A DNA stretch of 64,000 nucleotides, taken from NCBI GenBank assembly GCA_042408195.1, contig JBHOQL010000001.1, positions 1 to 64,000 of the forward strand. Reading direction: 5' to 3'. This DNA comes from SpSt-600 sp042408195. Its GTDB lineage: Bacteria > Chloroflexota > Anaerolineae > SpSt-600. Below the pieces are notes generated by a model. It was not told where the DNA came from. It saw only the letters and a program-made list of their open reading frames with translations, and did no database searches. The position numbers and the translations under genes were made by a program. Position 1 is the first letter of the stretch. Every line of letters starts with the position of its first letter. Below are positions 1 to 7,679 of the stretch, piece after piece.

Positions 1-1
1 C

Positions 2-535
2 GATGGAGTTGGCCTCGGGTGGCATAGATTTGATAACGGTGGTGCTGCCACCTACGGCTGGTACGATGACACTTGGTTCCCAGTAGTCTGGGATGGTCAC
101 CACTCTCAGCTGATTGAGATAAACACTTACTGCCGAGCTGCCTCCGACCCCGACCGCTACGCCGGAATATATCAAGTGGTGAGCGGCCTGACGCCCGGAG
201 CCACCTATGAGTTCAGCCTGTCTGCCCTCCTCCGTGCTGCCGAAGGAGACCCGGCCATAGTCGGCGCCGAAGACCCCTACAGCTACGTTGTCCAATGGGG
301 CTATGACCCGGCGGGAGGAACCGATTGGAGAGCTGTCACCAACTGGACCTATGTTCCCATCCCCAAAGTTTATTCCAGGCTTGTCCCCGGCAAGTTCACT
401 CGCTACACCGTCAGCTTCAAAGCTCCTTCCTCCCGCATCACTATCTTCATCCGGCTGTGGAAGAAGTGGGGCACCGCCCAGCGCGAAGTGGACCTGAACC
501 TTGATGGGATAAGCCTCAAGGGATATAAACCTTGA
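2..535 (+). CDS. C-terminal part of a surface-type beta-sandwich protein (5' truncated)
   Basis: The frame is open from the window edge, so the N-terminus is missing; 177 codons are visible. The visible part is rich in Trp, Tyr, Gly and Asp, with alternating strand-like segments (WHRFDN, YGWYDDTWFPVVWDG, GLTPGATYEFSLSALL, and a final RITIFIRLWKKW strand). This looks like a carbohydrate-binding or fibronectin-like beta-sandwich of an exported protein. I do not recognise a specific family and no catalytic motif is visible. The GTG at 176 is only an internal codon, because the same frame continues upstream without a stop. Its stop overlaps the TTG start of the next gene (TTGA), so the two are probably translationally coupled. 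Confidence 0.6.
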   Translation, partial: DGVGLGWHRFDNGGAATYGWYDDTWFPVVWDGHHSQLIEINTYCRAASDPDRYAGIYQVVSGLTPGATYEFSLSALLRAAEGDPAIVGAEDPYSYVVQWGYDPAGGTDWRAVTNWTYVPIPKVYSRLVPGKFTRYTVSFKAPSSRITIFIRLWKKWGTAQREVDLNLDGISLKGYKP

Positions 536-1737
536 CGGGGAGGCGAGTTTTACTCCTCTTGATTCTCTTCCTTTTCGCGGTTCTGGAGTGGGGGCTGCTA
601 ATCTACTTAATTTCAAAAGGCACAGAAAAGGCAAAGCTTGATATTCAGCCGCTCCTACAATTGTCTTCTTCTTCCGCGCGATTCCTTTCCCCAGAAGGGG
701 GGGCAATCCTCTTCCATGGCCAGACAGTCACAGTGGAGGTGGAATCGCCCCCTCTGGACCTGACAGGAGCAGAGCTATGGATAAACGGGCGCAAGGCTTT
801 GCCCCTGCCGAGATCCATGGTCCGCTACCCAAACCGCTGGATCGTGACTTTCCTTTGGGAAGCTCCTTCCCCCGCTTCTTACACCCTCGAAGCCGTCCTC
901 ACCAGTTCCCGAGGCGAGATCACCAAAACTACCCCTTTGTCCGTTGAAGTCATCCCTCCTCTTTACTTTTGCTTTGCTACTGATCTGAACGGGAACTACG
1001 ACATTTATAGGATGCGGGCCGATGGCACCAGTCTTGAACCCCTATTGAACTCCCCTGCCGATGAACGGGAACCATCCATAGCTCCTAATGGGACCATGGC
1101 CTTCGTGAAAGGGGAAGGGATCTGGCTTAAAGGCCACAATGGGCTGAAATTCATCGCCCAAGGGAGGGAGCCCACCTTTGACCCAAGCGGGCGCTACCTA
1201 GTTTTCAGAGCAAGTAGCGGTGGGACTCAGGAGCTCTTCCTCTATAGCCTGCAGGACGGATCAGTCCGCCAGCTTACTTCCGGTAATGCCTTCGCTGGAC
1301 AGCCTTCCTGGTCTCCCGATGGTGAGAAAATAGCCTTCACTTCCCTCAAGGAGGGGAACTGGGATATCTACCTCATTCGAAGGGACGGCAGCGGCCTTAT
1401 CCGCCTCACGGATAACCCTGCTCAGGACTGGCACCCAGCTTGGTCACCGGACGGCGATAAAATCGCCTTCGTTTCGTCCCGGGATGGTTCACATCAGTTA
1501 TATTTCCTGGCCACAGACAGCGGCAATCTGGAGAAAATCACCGATATCCCCGGAGGAGTTGAGAAACCCATTTTCTCACCTGACGGGAGGCTTCTGGCTT
1601 TCACAGCTTACACAGGGGAAGGGGTGGGCTTTTCGGCCCGGGAGATCCACCTTCTATCCTTGCGCACCCGCTGGCTCCGGAGGATAACTTACGATAGCTT
1701 TGACCAGACAGACCTTATATGGTGCCCACATCAATAG
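532..1737 (+). CDS. Membrane-anchored TolB/PD40-type beta-propeller protein
   Basis: This is a 401-residue protein. Residues about 5-27 form one hydrophobic anchor (RVLLLLILFLFAVLEWGLL), followed by a region of about 100 residues resembling an Ig-like domain, and then from about residue 145 repeated propeller blades. The blades carry the PD40 signature (WSPDGEKIAF, WSPDGDKIAFVSSRDG, FSPDGRLLAFTA) with intervening DIYLIRRDGSG-type strands. Such propellers mediate protein or glycan contacts; no enzymatic residues are visible. It starts with TTG overlapping the stop of the preceding exported protein, which suggests a shared surface role. Its last 7 bases overlap the 3' end of the convergent radical SAM gene. 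No specific function can be assigned. Confidence 0.7.
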   Translation: MTGRRVLLLLILFLFAVLEWGLLIYLISKGTEKAKLDIQPLLQLSSSSARFLSPEGGAILFHGQTVTVEVESPPLDLTGAELWINGRKALPLPRSMVRYPNRWIVTFLWEAPSPASYTLEAVLTSSRGEITKTTPLSVEVIPPLYFCFATDLNGNYDIYRMRADGTSLEPLLNSPADEREPSIAPNGTMAFVKGEGIWLKGHNGLKFIAQGREPTFDPSGRYLVFRASSGGTQELFLYSLQDGSVRQLTSGNAFAGQPSWSPDGEKIAFTSLKEGNWDIYLIRRDGSGLIRLTDNPAQDWHPAWSPDGDKIAFVSSRDGSHQLYFLATDSGNLEKITDIPGGVEKPIFSPDGRLLAFTAYTGEGVGFSAREIHLLSLRTRWLRRITYDSFDQTDLIWCPHQ

Positions 1738-2810
1738 TCTCGGGACAATAGATGGATGTTGCCGATGCGCACATTGGTCAGGCCAGCAGAAAGGGCTGCC
1801 TCCTCACATTCCTTCGCATGCCTGTAAGAGGTGCAAGGGAGGTCCCACATGTAGAATTGAGGGTAGAAGGCCAGGAGAGCGTAGGGGATTGAGGGATTTA
1901 GGGAAGCAATGTAGCGGGCAATTTTCCCCACTTCTTCAGCATCCACATAACCAGGCACCAACAGGGTGCTCACCACCACCAAAGGAGGGTCTGGCCTTTC
2001 AGGGATACGGCTGGCAGCCCTAGCCAAGTTCTCTAAAGTGCGTCTGTTGCTTACGCCAGTAAGGGCTATGTGGAGGTTCTCATCCCAAGCCTTCACATCA
2101 AACTTTATGCACCCACCAGACCTGAGGGAAAGTTCCACCGCTTGGTCCAGCAACGCAGGATGCATGGAGCCGTTCGTCTCCCAACATATCCTGACCCCCC
2201 TTTCCACCAGCCTCCTGGAAGCAGCCAGAGCGTGAGGCATCTGCGAGGCCGGATCCCCACCAAAATAGCAAACGCAGAAGGTAAGAGGGTTAGCTAAAGA
2301 CGCCAGCTCCTCAGCAGAAATACCCCCCTCTCTAGCCGGGGACATGTTCCGGAAGTGCCAGTTCTGGCAGAACAAGCAATTGTAGGTACAGCTACCGTAG
2401 AAAACAGCCAGATTATGGTAGCCGTATTTAGTGTGCCCCGGACAGACCCAGTCCGCCACACAGTTGGTGGGGAGAGGATCACGGTACCAGTGGAGTATGC
2501 CCCTCGAAGGTGTTCCCGCCAGGGAAATGAGCTTTCCCCCTCTGTTCTCCCTCAGCCCACAGAAGCCCCTCTCGCCCAGGGGTATCACGCACTCGTTAGC
2601 GCACAAGGCACACCTGAGGCCAGAGGGGCTTTTAGGAGGAGCAGGGGGAAGGTTAAACTGGGGTCTGGTTTCGGCATGAGCTTGGAGGATGACCGGCAGA
2701 GTCTCATCGGGATGATTGCGGATGCAATCAACACAGAAACCGATGGCCGAAGCTATGAGCAGCGAGCGACGCGCGCATCGGAGGCATTCTTTAAGGCCTC
2801 TCCTTCTCAT
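1731..2810 (-). CDS. Radical SAM protein, PflA/AmmeMemoRadiSam-like
   Basis: This 359-residue protein has the radical SAM cluster motif CxxxCxxC in GSCTYNCLFCQNWHF (about residue 140). It is preceded by the CALCANEC and GERGFCGLREN cysteine segments typical of pyruvate-formate-lyase-activase-like and AmmeMemoRadiSam enzymes. An extra N-terminal pair of CxxC knuckles (CLRC and CVDC, residues 9-29) looks like a zinc ribbon. These enzymes use SAM to generate a 5'-deoxyadenosyl radical; the target here is unknown. The gene starts 20 bases inside the end of the upstream tRNA-thiolase-like gene and closes a five-gene minus-strand run. A second, distinct activase-like protein lies at the head of the same run. 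Confidence 0.8.
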   Translation of the reverse strand: MRRRGLKECLRCARRSLLIASAIGFCVDCIRNHPDETLPVILQAHAETRPQFNLPPAPPKSPSGLRCALCANECVIPLGERGFCGLRENRGGKLISLAGTPSRGILHWYRDPLPTNCVADWVCPGHTKYGYHNLAVFYGSCTYNCLFCQNWHFRNMSPAREGGISAEELASLANPLTFCVCYFGGDPASQMPHALAASRRLVERGVRICWETNGSMHPALLDQAVELSLRSGGCIKFDVKAWDENLHIALTGVSNRRTLENLARAASRIPERPDPPLVVVSTLLVPGYVDAEEVGKIARYIASLNPSIPYALLAFYPQFYMWDLPCTSYRHAKECEEAALSAGLTNVRIGNIHLLSRDY

Positions 2811-3552
2811 TCCAGCACCTTTTGGATGCCCTTATCAGGTTAGCTTTGAGGGAAGGGATTTCCTTCTCCAGGGAACAGATAAGCTCGTTCATCCGGGCCC
2901 TCCAGGTTTCGGAGGCCCGGGGACAGCGGTTCTGCTCAACCATAAGACCAGCCTGCCGGGCAAAACCCACTATCTCCTTCTCTTCCAGATAAAAAAGTGG
3001 ACGGATTATCGTTATCACTCCGCCGAACATGGAAACTTTTGGCTTAAGGCCCTCAGGCTGGCTGCGGAAAAAAAGATTCAAAAGGAAAGTGGCCGCAGCA
3101 TCATCGGCATGGTGGGCGAAAGCTACCTTTGGGTAACCTAACCGGTAAGCTGTCAGGAAGATGGCCTTCCGACGGTTCCAGGAACACCAGAAGCAGTTGA
3201 GAGGGTCCTCCCCAGGCTTTGTCCCCTCCTTTAGGCTTACATACTCAAAGACATAAGGTATGCCCTCACGTTGAAAAATTCTTTCCAGCACTTCCTTCGG
3301 CACACCAAAACCGTAATCGTTCTGAATGTTAATGGCAACGATTTCGTAACGCTGGGGTGAGAAGAACCTCCTCCAGTGGAGGAGATGCAAAAGGGTGAGG
3401 CTATCTTTCCCCCCCGAAACTGCCACTGCAATCCTGTCTCCATCCTTTATAAGGCTGTACTCGCGGACGGCTTTGTTGACCTTCTTGAGGAGGAAATAAG
3501 CTCTTTTGCGAATGTCCTGCTTATTTAGAAGACTTCCCTCCGGTAACTTCAT
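2791..3552 (-). CDS. TtcA/TtuA-family ATP-dependent tRNA thiolase-like protein
   Basis: This 253-residue PP-loop ATP pyrophosphatase has the P-loop SGGKDSLTLLHLL near residue 45, the Cys pair CFWCSWNRRK near residue 120, the conserved AFAHHADDAAATFLLNL, and the C-terminal CPRASETWR. This layout matches the TtcA/TtuA family, which adenylates a tRNA base (2-thiocytidine-32 or 2-thiouridine-54) and transfers sulfur with an Fe-S cluster. The sequence alone does not tell which tRNA position is modified. It lies just after the hairpin that ends the GAPDH transcript unit, so it may be read from its own promoter or by read-through. It overlaps the next gene by 20 bases. Confidence 0.8.
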   Translation of the reverse strand: MKLPEGSLLNKQDIRKRAYFLLKKVNKAVREYSLIKDGDRIAVAVSGGKDSLTLLHLLHWRRFFSPQRYEIVAINIQNDYGFGVPKEVLERIFQREGIPYVFEYVSLKEGTKPGEDPLNCFWCSWNRRKAIFLTAYRLGYPKVAFAHHADDAAATFLLNLFFRSQPEGLKPKVSMFGGVITIIRPLFYLEEKEIVGFARQAGLMVEQNRCPRASETWRARMNELICSLEKEIPSLKANLIRASKRCWNEKERP

Positions 3553-3569
3553 AACCCAAATAGAGGTAA

Positions 3570-3595
3570 GGGCCCACCCTGTATAGGGTGGGCCC
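3570..3595 (-). terminator. Perfect 11-bp hairpin downstream of GAPDH
   Basis: GGGCCCACCCT and AGGGTGGGCCC form a perfect 11-bp stem around a GTAT loop, 19 bases past the GAPDH stop on the minus strand. The tail on the minus strand (TTACCTCTATTTG) is only moderately T-rich, so it may be a leaky terminator or an mRNA-stabilising stem that lowers expression of the two genes beyond it. Confidence 0.6.
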
Positions 3596-3614
3596 CTCTT
3601 TCACAATGAAGGGG

Positions 3615-4637
3615 TTAACTCATGAATTTGGCCATGTAATTGGCCAGGTCTGCAACCCGGAGGCTGTAGGTCCATTCGTTATCGTACCAAGCCAGGACCT
3701 TAACCAGGTTGCCTCCTATAACCATGGTGTTCTCGGCGTCAATGATAGAGGAGTACTCATCACCCTTGAAGTCCAGGGAAACGAGGGGGTCCTCCTCCAC
3801 CCTCAGGACTTTTAAGCCCTGCTCTTCCCAAATCTTCTGCCACCGCTTGTAAGCCTCGTTCACCTCCTCAGCAGTGGTTTCTTTTTCCGTAAGCACTACC
3901 AGGTCAACCACGGAAACGGTGGAAGTGGGGACACGGAGGGCAATGCCGTGCATCTTGCCCTTGAGTTCGGGTATGACCAGGTGAAGGGCCTTGGCTGCGC
4001 CAGTGGAGGTGGGGATTATGTTTAGAGCAGCAGCCCTCGCCCTCCTCAGGTCTCTGTGGGCCAAGTCTAGGATGCGCTGGTCGTTGGTGTAAGCATGGAT
4101 CGTGGTCATAAGCCCTTTCACAATCCCGAACTCCTTGAAGAGCACGTAAGCAGCCGGAGCCAGGCCGTTGGTGGTGCAAGAAGCATTGGAAACAATGTGG
4201 TGTTTCTCGGGGTCATATTTATCGTGGTTCACACCCATAACGATGGTGATATCCTCCCCTTTGGCGGGAGCGGTTATGATGACCTTCTTGGCTCCAGCGG
4301 GGTTAATGTGAGCCTTTGCCTTATCGGCATCGGTGAAGACACCAGTGGACTCAATTACAATATCGACTCCGAGGTTACCCCAGGGGAGGTTCGCAGGGTT
4401 AGCCTCCGCAAAAACCTTAATGGCATGACCGTCCACCACAATCTTGTCGCCCTCGGCCTTTATATTGGCCCTGAAGCGCCCGTAGTTGGAATCATATTTG
4501 AGGAGATGAGCGTTGACTTTGGCGTCGGTCAGGTCGTTAACGGCAACCACTTCAAAGGTGTTGGGATAGTTTTCCCACATAGCTTTGAAAACTTGTCGCC
4601 CTATCCTCCCGAATCCGTTTATGGCCACTTTTATCAT
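3615..4637 (-). CDS. gap: Glyceraldehyde-3-phosphate dehydrogenase, type I
   Basis: This 340-residue protein has the NAD-binding start INGFGRIGRQVF, the catalytic SNASCTTNGLAP (nucleophilic Cys), HAYTNDQRILD and the GKMHGIALRVPT substrate loop, which together identify glycolytic GAPDH. It oxidises glyceraldehyde-3-phosphate to 1,3-bisphosphoglycerate in the cytoplasm. The start is set by a strong AGGAGG six bases before the ATG. Its first 86 bases overlap the 3' end of the YvcK-like gene, so the ribosome-binding site lies inside that gene. Coupling to YvcK, a factor tied to carbon and cell-wall metabolism, and a hairpin after the stop suggest co-regulation. Confidence 0.97.
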   Translation of the reverse strand: MIKVAINGFGRIGRQVFKAMWENYPNTFEVVAVNDLTDAKVNAHLLKYDSNYGRFRANIKAEGDKIVVDGHAIKVFAEANPANLPWGNLGVDIVIESTGVFTDADKAKAHINPAGAKKVIITAPAKGEDITIVMGVNHDKYDPEKHHIVSNASCTTNGLAPAAYVLFKEFGIVKGLMTTIHAYTNDQRILDLAHRDLRRARAAALNIIPTSTGAAKALHLVIPELKGKMHGIALRVPTSTVSVVDLVVLTEKETTAEEVNEAYKRWQKIWEEQGLKVLRVEEDPLVSLDFKGDEYSSIIDAENTMVIGGNLVKVLAWYDNEWTYSLRVADLANYMAKFMS

Positions 4638-5673
4638 CTCTACCCTCCTTTTGGTATATCGACATTACAACCCTAGCGAGCCTGTCAGGATCGTGCCGCC
4701 AGGGGTGTTCTCTGTCCACAAGATCAGCCATCACAACCTTGTAACTAGCATCGTTAAGAACTGGCTGCACTGGCTCAGCTTGAGCAAGTTCGATGTCCAG
4801 ATTGCTATTGGCTATTATTATGTCAAAAATCCCCTTCCCCACATTTTTCTCCAAGGTCTTCACATGGTCCTCCAGGGTGAAACCGTCTGTCTCGCCCCTC
4901 TCGGTCGCTATATTACAGATGTAGATTTTCACTGCCTTTGAAGTCCTTATAGCTTTGGCTATCTCCTCCACCATCAGGTTCGGCATTATGCTGGTGAAAA
5001 GACTGCCTGGCCCGATAGTGATTATGTCGGCGTTCAAGATAGCTTTTATAGTTTCAGGGAAGGCCCTTGCTCCCTCAGGCTTTATGAAAACCCTCTCAAT
5101 TCTTCCCTGCTTTTTCGGGATGGCCGATTCCCCCTCCACCAGGACAATTTCGGAGGTCTCGGGGCAGCGGACCTCGGCGCAGAGCGTTATCCTTTCGGTA
5201 GTGGAAGGGAGGATGCGCCCCCGAATGGCCAGGACCCGAGCGGATTCCAGAAGGGCCTTCTCAAAGCTTCCGGTCAGCTCGGCCAGGGCAGTTATTAACA
5301 GATTGCCCAAGCTATGGCCATCAAGCCCTGCCCCCCTCCCGAAACGGAACTGGAAGAGCTTGGCCATCAGGTCCTCGTCGTCCGCAAGGGCCACTAGGCA
5401 GTTCCGGAAATCCCCTGGCGGTAAGGTGTTGAAATCCCTGCGGATTTTGCCCGATGACCCCCCATCATCAGCCACGGTAATCACTGCGGTTATGTTCGGG
5501 GTGTGTTTTTTGAGTCCCCTAAGGAGGGTATGGAGGCCGTGCCCTCCTCCTATGGCCACCACTCTGGGGCCCGAATGCACACGTTCGTAACGCAGCCTTC
5601 GCAGGAAAATAATTATAGGCAAAAAACCGCCAATGGCAAACGCAGGGGTAGTATTTATGAACTGAAGGGACAT
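4552..5673 (-). CDS. YvcK/CofD-like gluconeogenesis factor
   Basis: The sequence carries the CofD/YvcK fold motifs: VVAIGGGHGLHTLLRGLK, ITVADDGGSSGKIRRDF, LPPGDFRNCLVALAD and ITIGPGSLFTSIMPNL. In Firmicutes, YvcK binds UDP-GlcNAc and is needed for growth on gluconeogenic carbon and for proper cell shape. A TTG at 5709 would lengthen the protein, but that start lies inside a hairpin, whereas the ATG at 5673 has a good GGGAGG six to seven bases upstream; this choice gives 373 residues. An N-terminal hydrophobic stretch (FAIGGFLPIIIFL) precedes the nucleotide site, so it may be membrane-associated. The last 28 codons overlap gap in another frame. Confidence 0.85.
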   Translation of the reverse strand: MSLQFINTTPAFAIGGFLPIIIFLRRLRYERVHSGPRVVAIGGGHGLHTLLRGLKKHTPNITAVITVADDGGSSGKIRRDFNTLPPGDFRNCLVALADDEDLMAKLFQFRFGRGAGLDGHSLGNLLITALAELTGSFEKALLESARVLAIRGRILPSTTERITLCAEVRCPETSEIVLVEGESAIPKKQGRIERVFIKPEGARAFPETIKAILNADIITIGPGSLFTSIMPNLMVEEIAKAIRTSKAVKIYICNIATERGETDGFTLEDHVKTLEKNVGKGIFDIIIANSNLDIELAQAEPVQPVLNDASYKVVMADLVDREHPWRHDPDRLARVVMSIYQKEGRDDKSGHKRIREDRATSFQSYVGKLSQHL

Positions 5674-5679
5674 CAGTTC
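5659..5679 (-). promoter_or_regulatory. Hairpin enclosing the yvcK start codon
   Basis: On the minus strand GAACTGA and TCAGTTC form a perfect 7-bp stem with loop TGTCCCT. The A of the proposed ATG (5673) is the last stem base and the SD GGGAGG sits just before the stem, so folding could limit initiation. This is an inference from pairing only. Confidence 0.35.
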
Positions 5680-5697
5680 CCTCCCGCTTCGCTGAGG

Positions 5698-5723
5698 GAA
5701 CACAGCCAAAGCGAGCTGTGTTC
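5698..5723 (-). terminator. 9-bp hairpin between radical SAM gene and yvcK
   Basis: GAACACAGC and GCTGTGTTC pair perfectly around an 8-base loop, starting directly after the radical SAM stop codon. No T-run follows, so it is more likely an intercistronic stem (RNA processing or stability) or a weak terminator than a strong intrinsic terminator. Confidence 0.4.
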
Positions 5724-6677
5724 TTATACATCCCTGAGGAGAAACCAGACAAGTCTCGGCCGGCGCTTGTCCAGACGGTTGAGGCCGGCCTTGCGAGCCA
5801 TTTCTATGGCTTCTTCGTATTCTTCAAAAGTTATTCGGCGGGAAAGTTCCGGGATCTGGTAGGCCTTGTAACAAGGCCGATACTGGTCCATTATGTTGAG
5901 ATAAGTATTGGTGGAAATCTCCTGCGCCAGGAACCGGACTATCTCTTCGGTCCCTGCCAAGCGGTTGGGAAGGACTAAATGTCTGACCAATAGTCCCCTT
6001 AAAGCAATCCCACGCTCGTCCAGGACGAGGTCTCCAACCTGGCGGTGCATTTCTTTGACCGCGGCCCTGTTCACAGCCGGATAATCCTTCACTTTTGAAT
6101 AGCGCCACGCTATTTCGGGATCGGAATACTTCATATCGGGCATGTAAATGTCAACGATACCATCCAGAAGCTTAAGGGTTTTCAGGGAATCGTACCCCCC
6201 AGTGTTGTAGACCAACGGGAGACGCAGGCCCCTTTCCACTGCAATGAGGAGGGCCTCCAGGATCTGGGGGACCACGTGGGTTGGGGAGACCAGGTTTATG
6301 TTGTGGCAGCCCAGATCCTGAAGGTAGAGCATCATTGAAGCCATCTCAGCGGGCTCCACCTCCCGACCCTGGCCCAGCTGGCTTATCTCGTAATTCTGGC
6401 AGTATTGGCAGTGGAGGTTGCACCAGGAGAAGAAGATGGTGCCAGAACCGTGGATGCCAACAAGGGGATCTTCTTCCCCGAAGTGGGGGTGAAAGCTTGA
6501 GACAACGGCTTTCCTTCCGGTGCGGCAACCTGCCCCTTTGCTCCCTTCCAGGCGATTGGCTCCGCATTCCCTGGGGCATATATCGCATTTAGCCAGGCGG
6601 GCTACAGCTTCCTCCACCCTCCTTTTCAGTTCACCTGATTCATATAGAGCGAGGTAGGCAGGCGTAAAATTGGCCAA
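5724..6677 (-). CDS. Pyruvate-formate-lyase-activase-like radical SAM protein
   Basis: This protein has about 317 residues. The N-terminal CDICPRECGANRLEG segment and the radical SAM motif WCNLHCQYCQNYEIS (CxxxCxxC) are typical of the PflA-like branch, followed by the conserved NINLVSPTHVVPQI and VYNTGGYD segments. It should generate a 5'-deoxyadenosyl radical; no glycyl-radical partner is visible in the window. The longest frame begins at a TTG (6722), but a near-consensus promoter places transcription start at or inside those first codons. I therefore prefer the TTG at 6677, where the family-typical ANFTPAYLALYESGEL begins. It heads the yvcK-gap run. Confidence 0.8.
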   Translation of the reverse strand: MANFTPAYLALYESGELKRRVEEAVARLAKCDICPRECGANRLEGSKGAGCRTGRKAVVSSFHPHFGEEDPLVGIHGSGTIFFSWCNLHCQYCQNYEISQLGQGREVEPAEMASMMLYLQDLGCHNINLVSPTHVVPQILEALLIAVERGLRLPLVYNTGGYDSLKTLKLLDGIVDIYMPDMKYSDPEIAWRYSKVKDYPAVNRAAVKEMHRQVGDLVLDERGIALRGLLVRHLVLPNRLAGTEEIVRFLAQEISTNTYLNIMDQYRPCYKAYQIPELSRRITFEEYEEAIEMARKAGLNRLDKRRPRLVWFLLRDV

Positions 6678-6707
6678 AGGGGACCCCCCATTCGCTTTTC
6701 TACGGTT

Positions 6708-6736
6708 AATATAAAGCACCAAGATGGGTTTGTCAA
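6708..6736 (-). promoter_or_regulatory. Sigma-70-type promoter for the radical SAM-yvcK-gap run
   Basis: On the minus strand, TTGACA (6736-6731) is separated by exactly 17 bases from TATATT (6713-6708). This is close to the bacterial consensus and puts the transcript start near 6701, upstream of the preferred TTG start at 6677. Confidence 0.75.
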
Positions 6737-6883
6737 GACAAAATTGGACCAGTTACCGGAAAGAGGCAATTACTTGACACCTTCCTCCTTCCCAAACCTA
6801 TATCCCGCATTTGGCACACCTTTTATGACAAATCGTGCACGCACTTTTCCCTCATCTTTGGTCTGGGGCTTGACACGAAAGTT

Positions 6884-6915
6884 TGCCTTTAGGCTGGAAA
6901 GTATGGTAAAATATT
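6884..6915 (+). promoter_or_regulatory. Possible promoter for tRNA-Arg and the nucleotide operon
   Basis: TTGCCT followed after about 18 bases by TAAAAT lies just upstream of the tRNA. A consensus TTGACA also lies about 15 bases further up but has no well-spaced -10. The match is moderate and position is the main support. Confidence 0.4.
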
Positions 6916-6927
6916 AATGCAATTTGA

Positions 6928-7001
6928 GCCCCTGTAGCTCAACAGGACAGAGCAGCGGCCTTCTAAGCCGTTGGTTGCAGGTTCGAGTCCTGCCAGGGGC
7001 G
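6928..7001 (+). tRNA. tRNA-Arg (anticodon TCT)
   Basis: The acceptor arms GCCCCTG and CAGGGGC pair fully. The D arm starts at TAGCTC, the anticodon loop CTTCTAA carries TCT, and the T arm contains GGTTCGAGTCC. Discriminator base is G and CCA is not encoded, so a CCA-adding enzyme is required. The 3' end lies only about 25 bases before the first kinase start, implying co-transcription and processing of the tRNA from the mRNA leader. Confidence 0.95.
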
Positions 7002-7026
7002 TTATATTTTGTCTATGAGGCTTTAT

Positions 7027-7674
7027 ATGCCTGGTTTTTATATTGCGATTGAGGGTCCTATAGGCGTAGGTAAGACCACTTTGGCAAGACTCCTCCAGCC
7101 TTATTTTAATGCTCAGCTTCTCTTAGAAGCTTTTGAGGAAAACCCGTTTCTGGAGAAATTCTACCAAGACCGCGAGCGCTACGCTTTCCAGACCCAGCTC
7201 TTTTTCCTTTTGAGCCGTTACCATCAGCAACAGGAAGTAGTCCCTAATGCTTTAGCCAGCGGCAACCTCATAAGTGATTATACCTTCGCCAAGGATAGGC
7301 TTTTTGCCCACCTCAACCTCAAAGGAGACGAATTAAAACTCTACGAGGAGTTATACTGCATCCTCTCCCAGAAAATCATCACCCCAAATCTGATCTGCCT
7401 TTTACAGGCCAGCACCGACGTCCTTATGGAGAGGATCGCCTTAAGGGACCGTCCCTACGAGCGGAACATGGACCGGGATTACATCCACCGCCTTCGGCTC
7501 GCCTACGAAGAGTTTTTCTCCCACTACAATGAAGCTCCTGTCCTGCGCATAGATGCCGAAGAATTGAACTTTGTCCGCCGCAGGGAAGACCTGGAGTTGG
7601 TGGTGGGAATGGTACGATCAGCGCTGGAACACGGGGTAGCTAAAAAACCTACCCTCTTTTCCTTGTTGGAGTAA
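7027..7674 (+). CDS. Deoxynucleoside kinase (first of a pair)
   Basis: This protein of about 215 residues has the P-loop IEGPIGVGKTTLARLL, the family stretch ISDYTFAKDRLFAHLNL, and the arginine-rich lid ALRDRPYERNMDRDYI. It belongs to the deoxyguanosine/deoxyadenosine/thymidine kinase family that phosphorylates deoxynucleosides with ATP for salvage. Substrate preference cannot be read from the sequence. The ATG at 7027 is preferred because GAGG lies six bases upstream; ATG 7015 has no ribosome-binding site. It follows the tRNA closely and is 5 bases from the second kinase; such tandem pairs form heterodimers in some lactobacilli. Confidence 0.85.
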   Translation: MPGFYIAIEGPIGVGKTTLARLLQPYFNAQLLLEAFEENPFLEKFYQDRERYAFQTQLFFLLSRYHQQQEVVPNALASGNLISDYTFAKDRLFAHLNLKGDELKLYEELYCILSQKIITPNLICLLQASTDVLMERIALRDRPYERNMDRDYIHRLRLAYEEFFSHYNEAPVLRIDAEELNFVRRREDLELVVGMVRSALEHGVAKKPTLFSLLE

Positions 7675-7679
7675 AGCTG

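Noticed and set aside
4095..4676. A 193-codon plus-strand ORF opposite gap
   Set aside because: It is antisense to the highly conserved GAPDH gene, its protein resembles no family, and it reflects the codon bias of gap.
4955..5590. A 211-codon plus-strand ORF opposite yvcK
   Set aside because: It mirrors the YvcK-like coding frame and has low-complexity Ser/Arg/Pro composition typical of a shadow frame.
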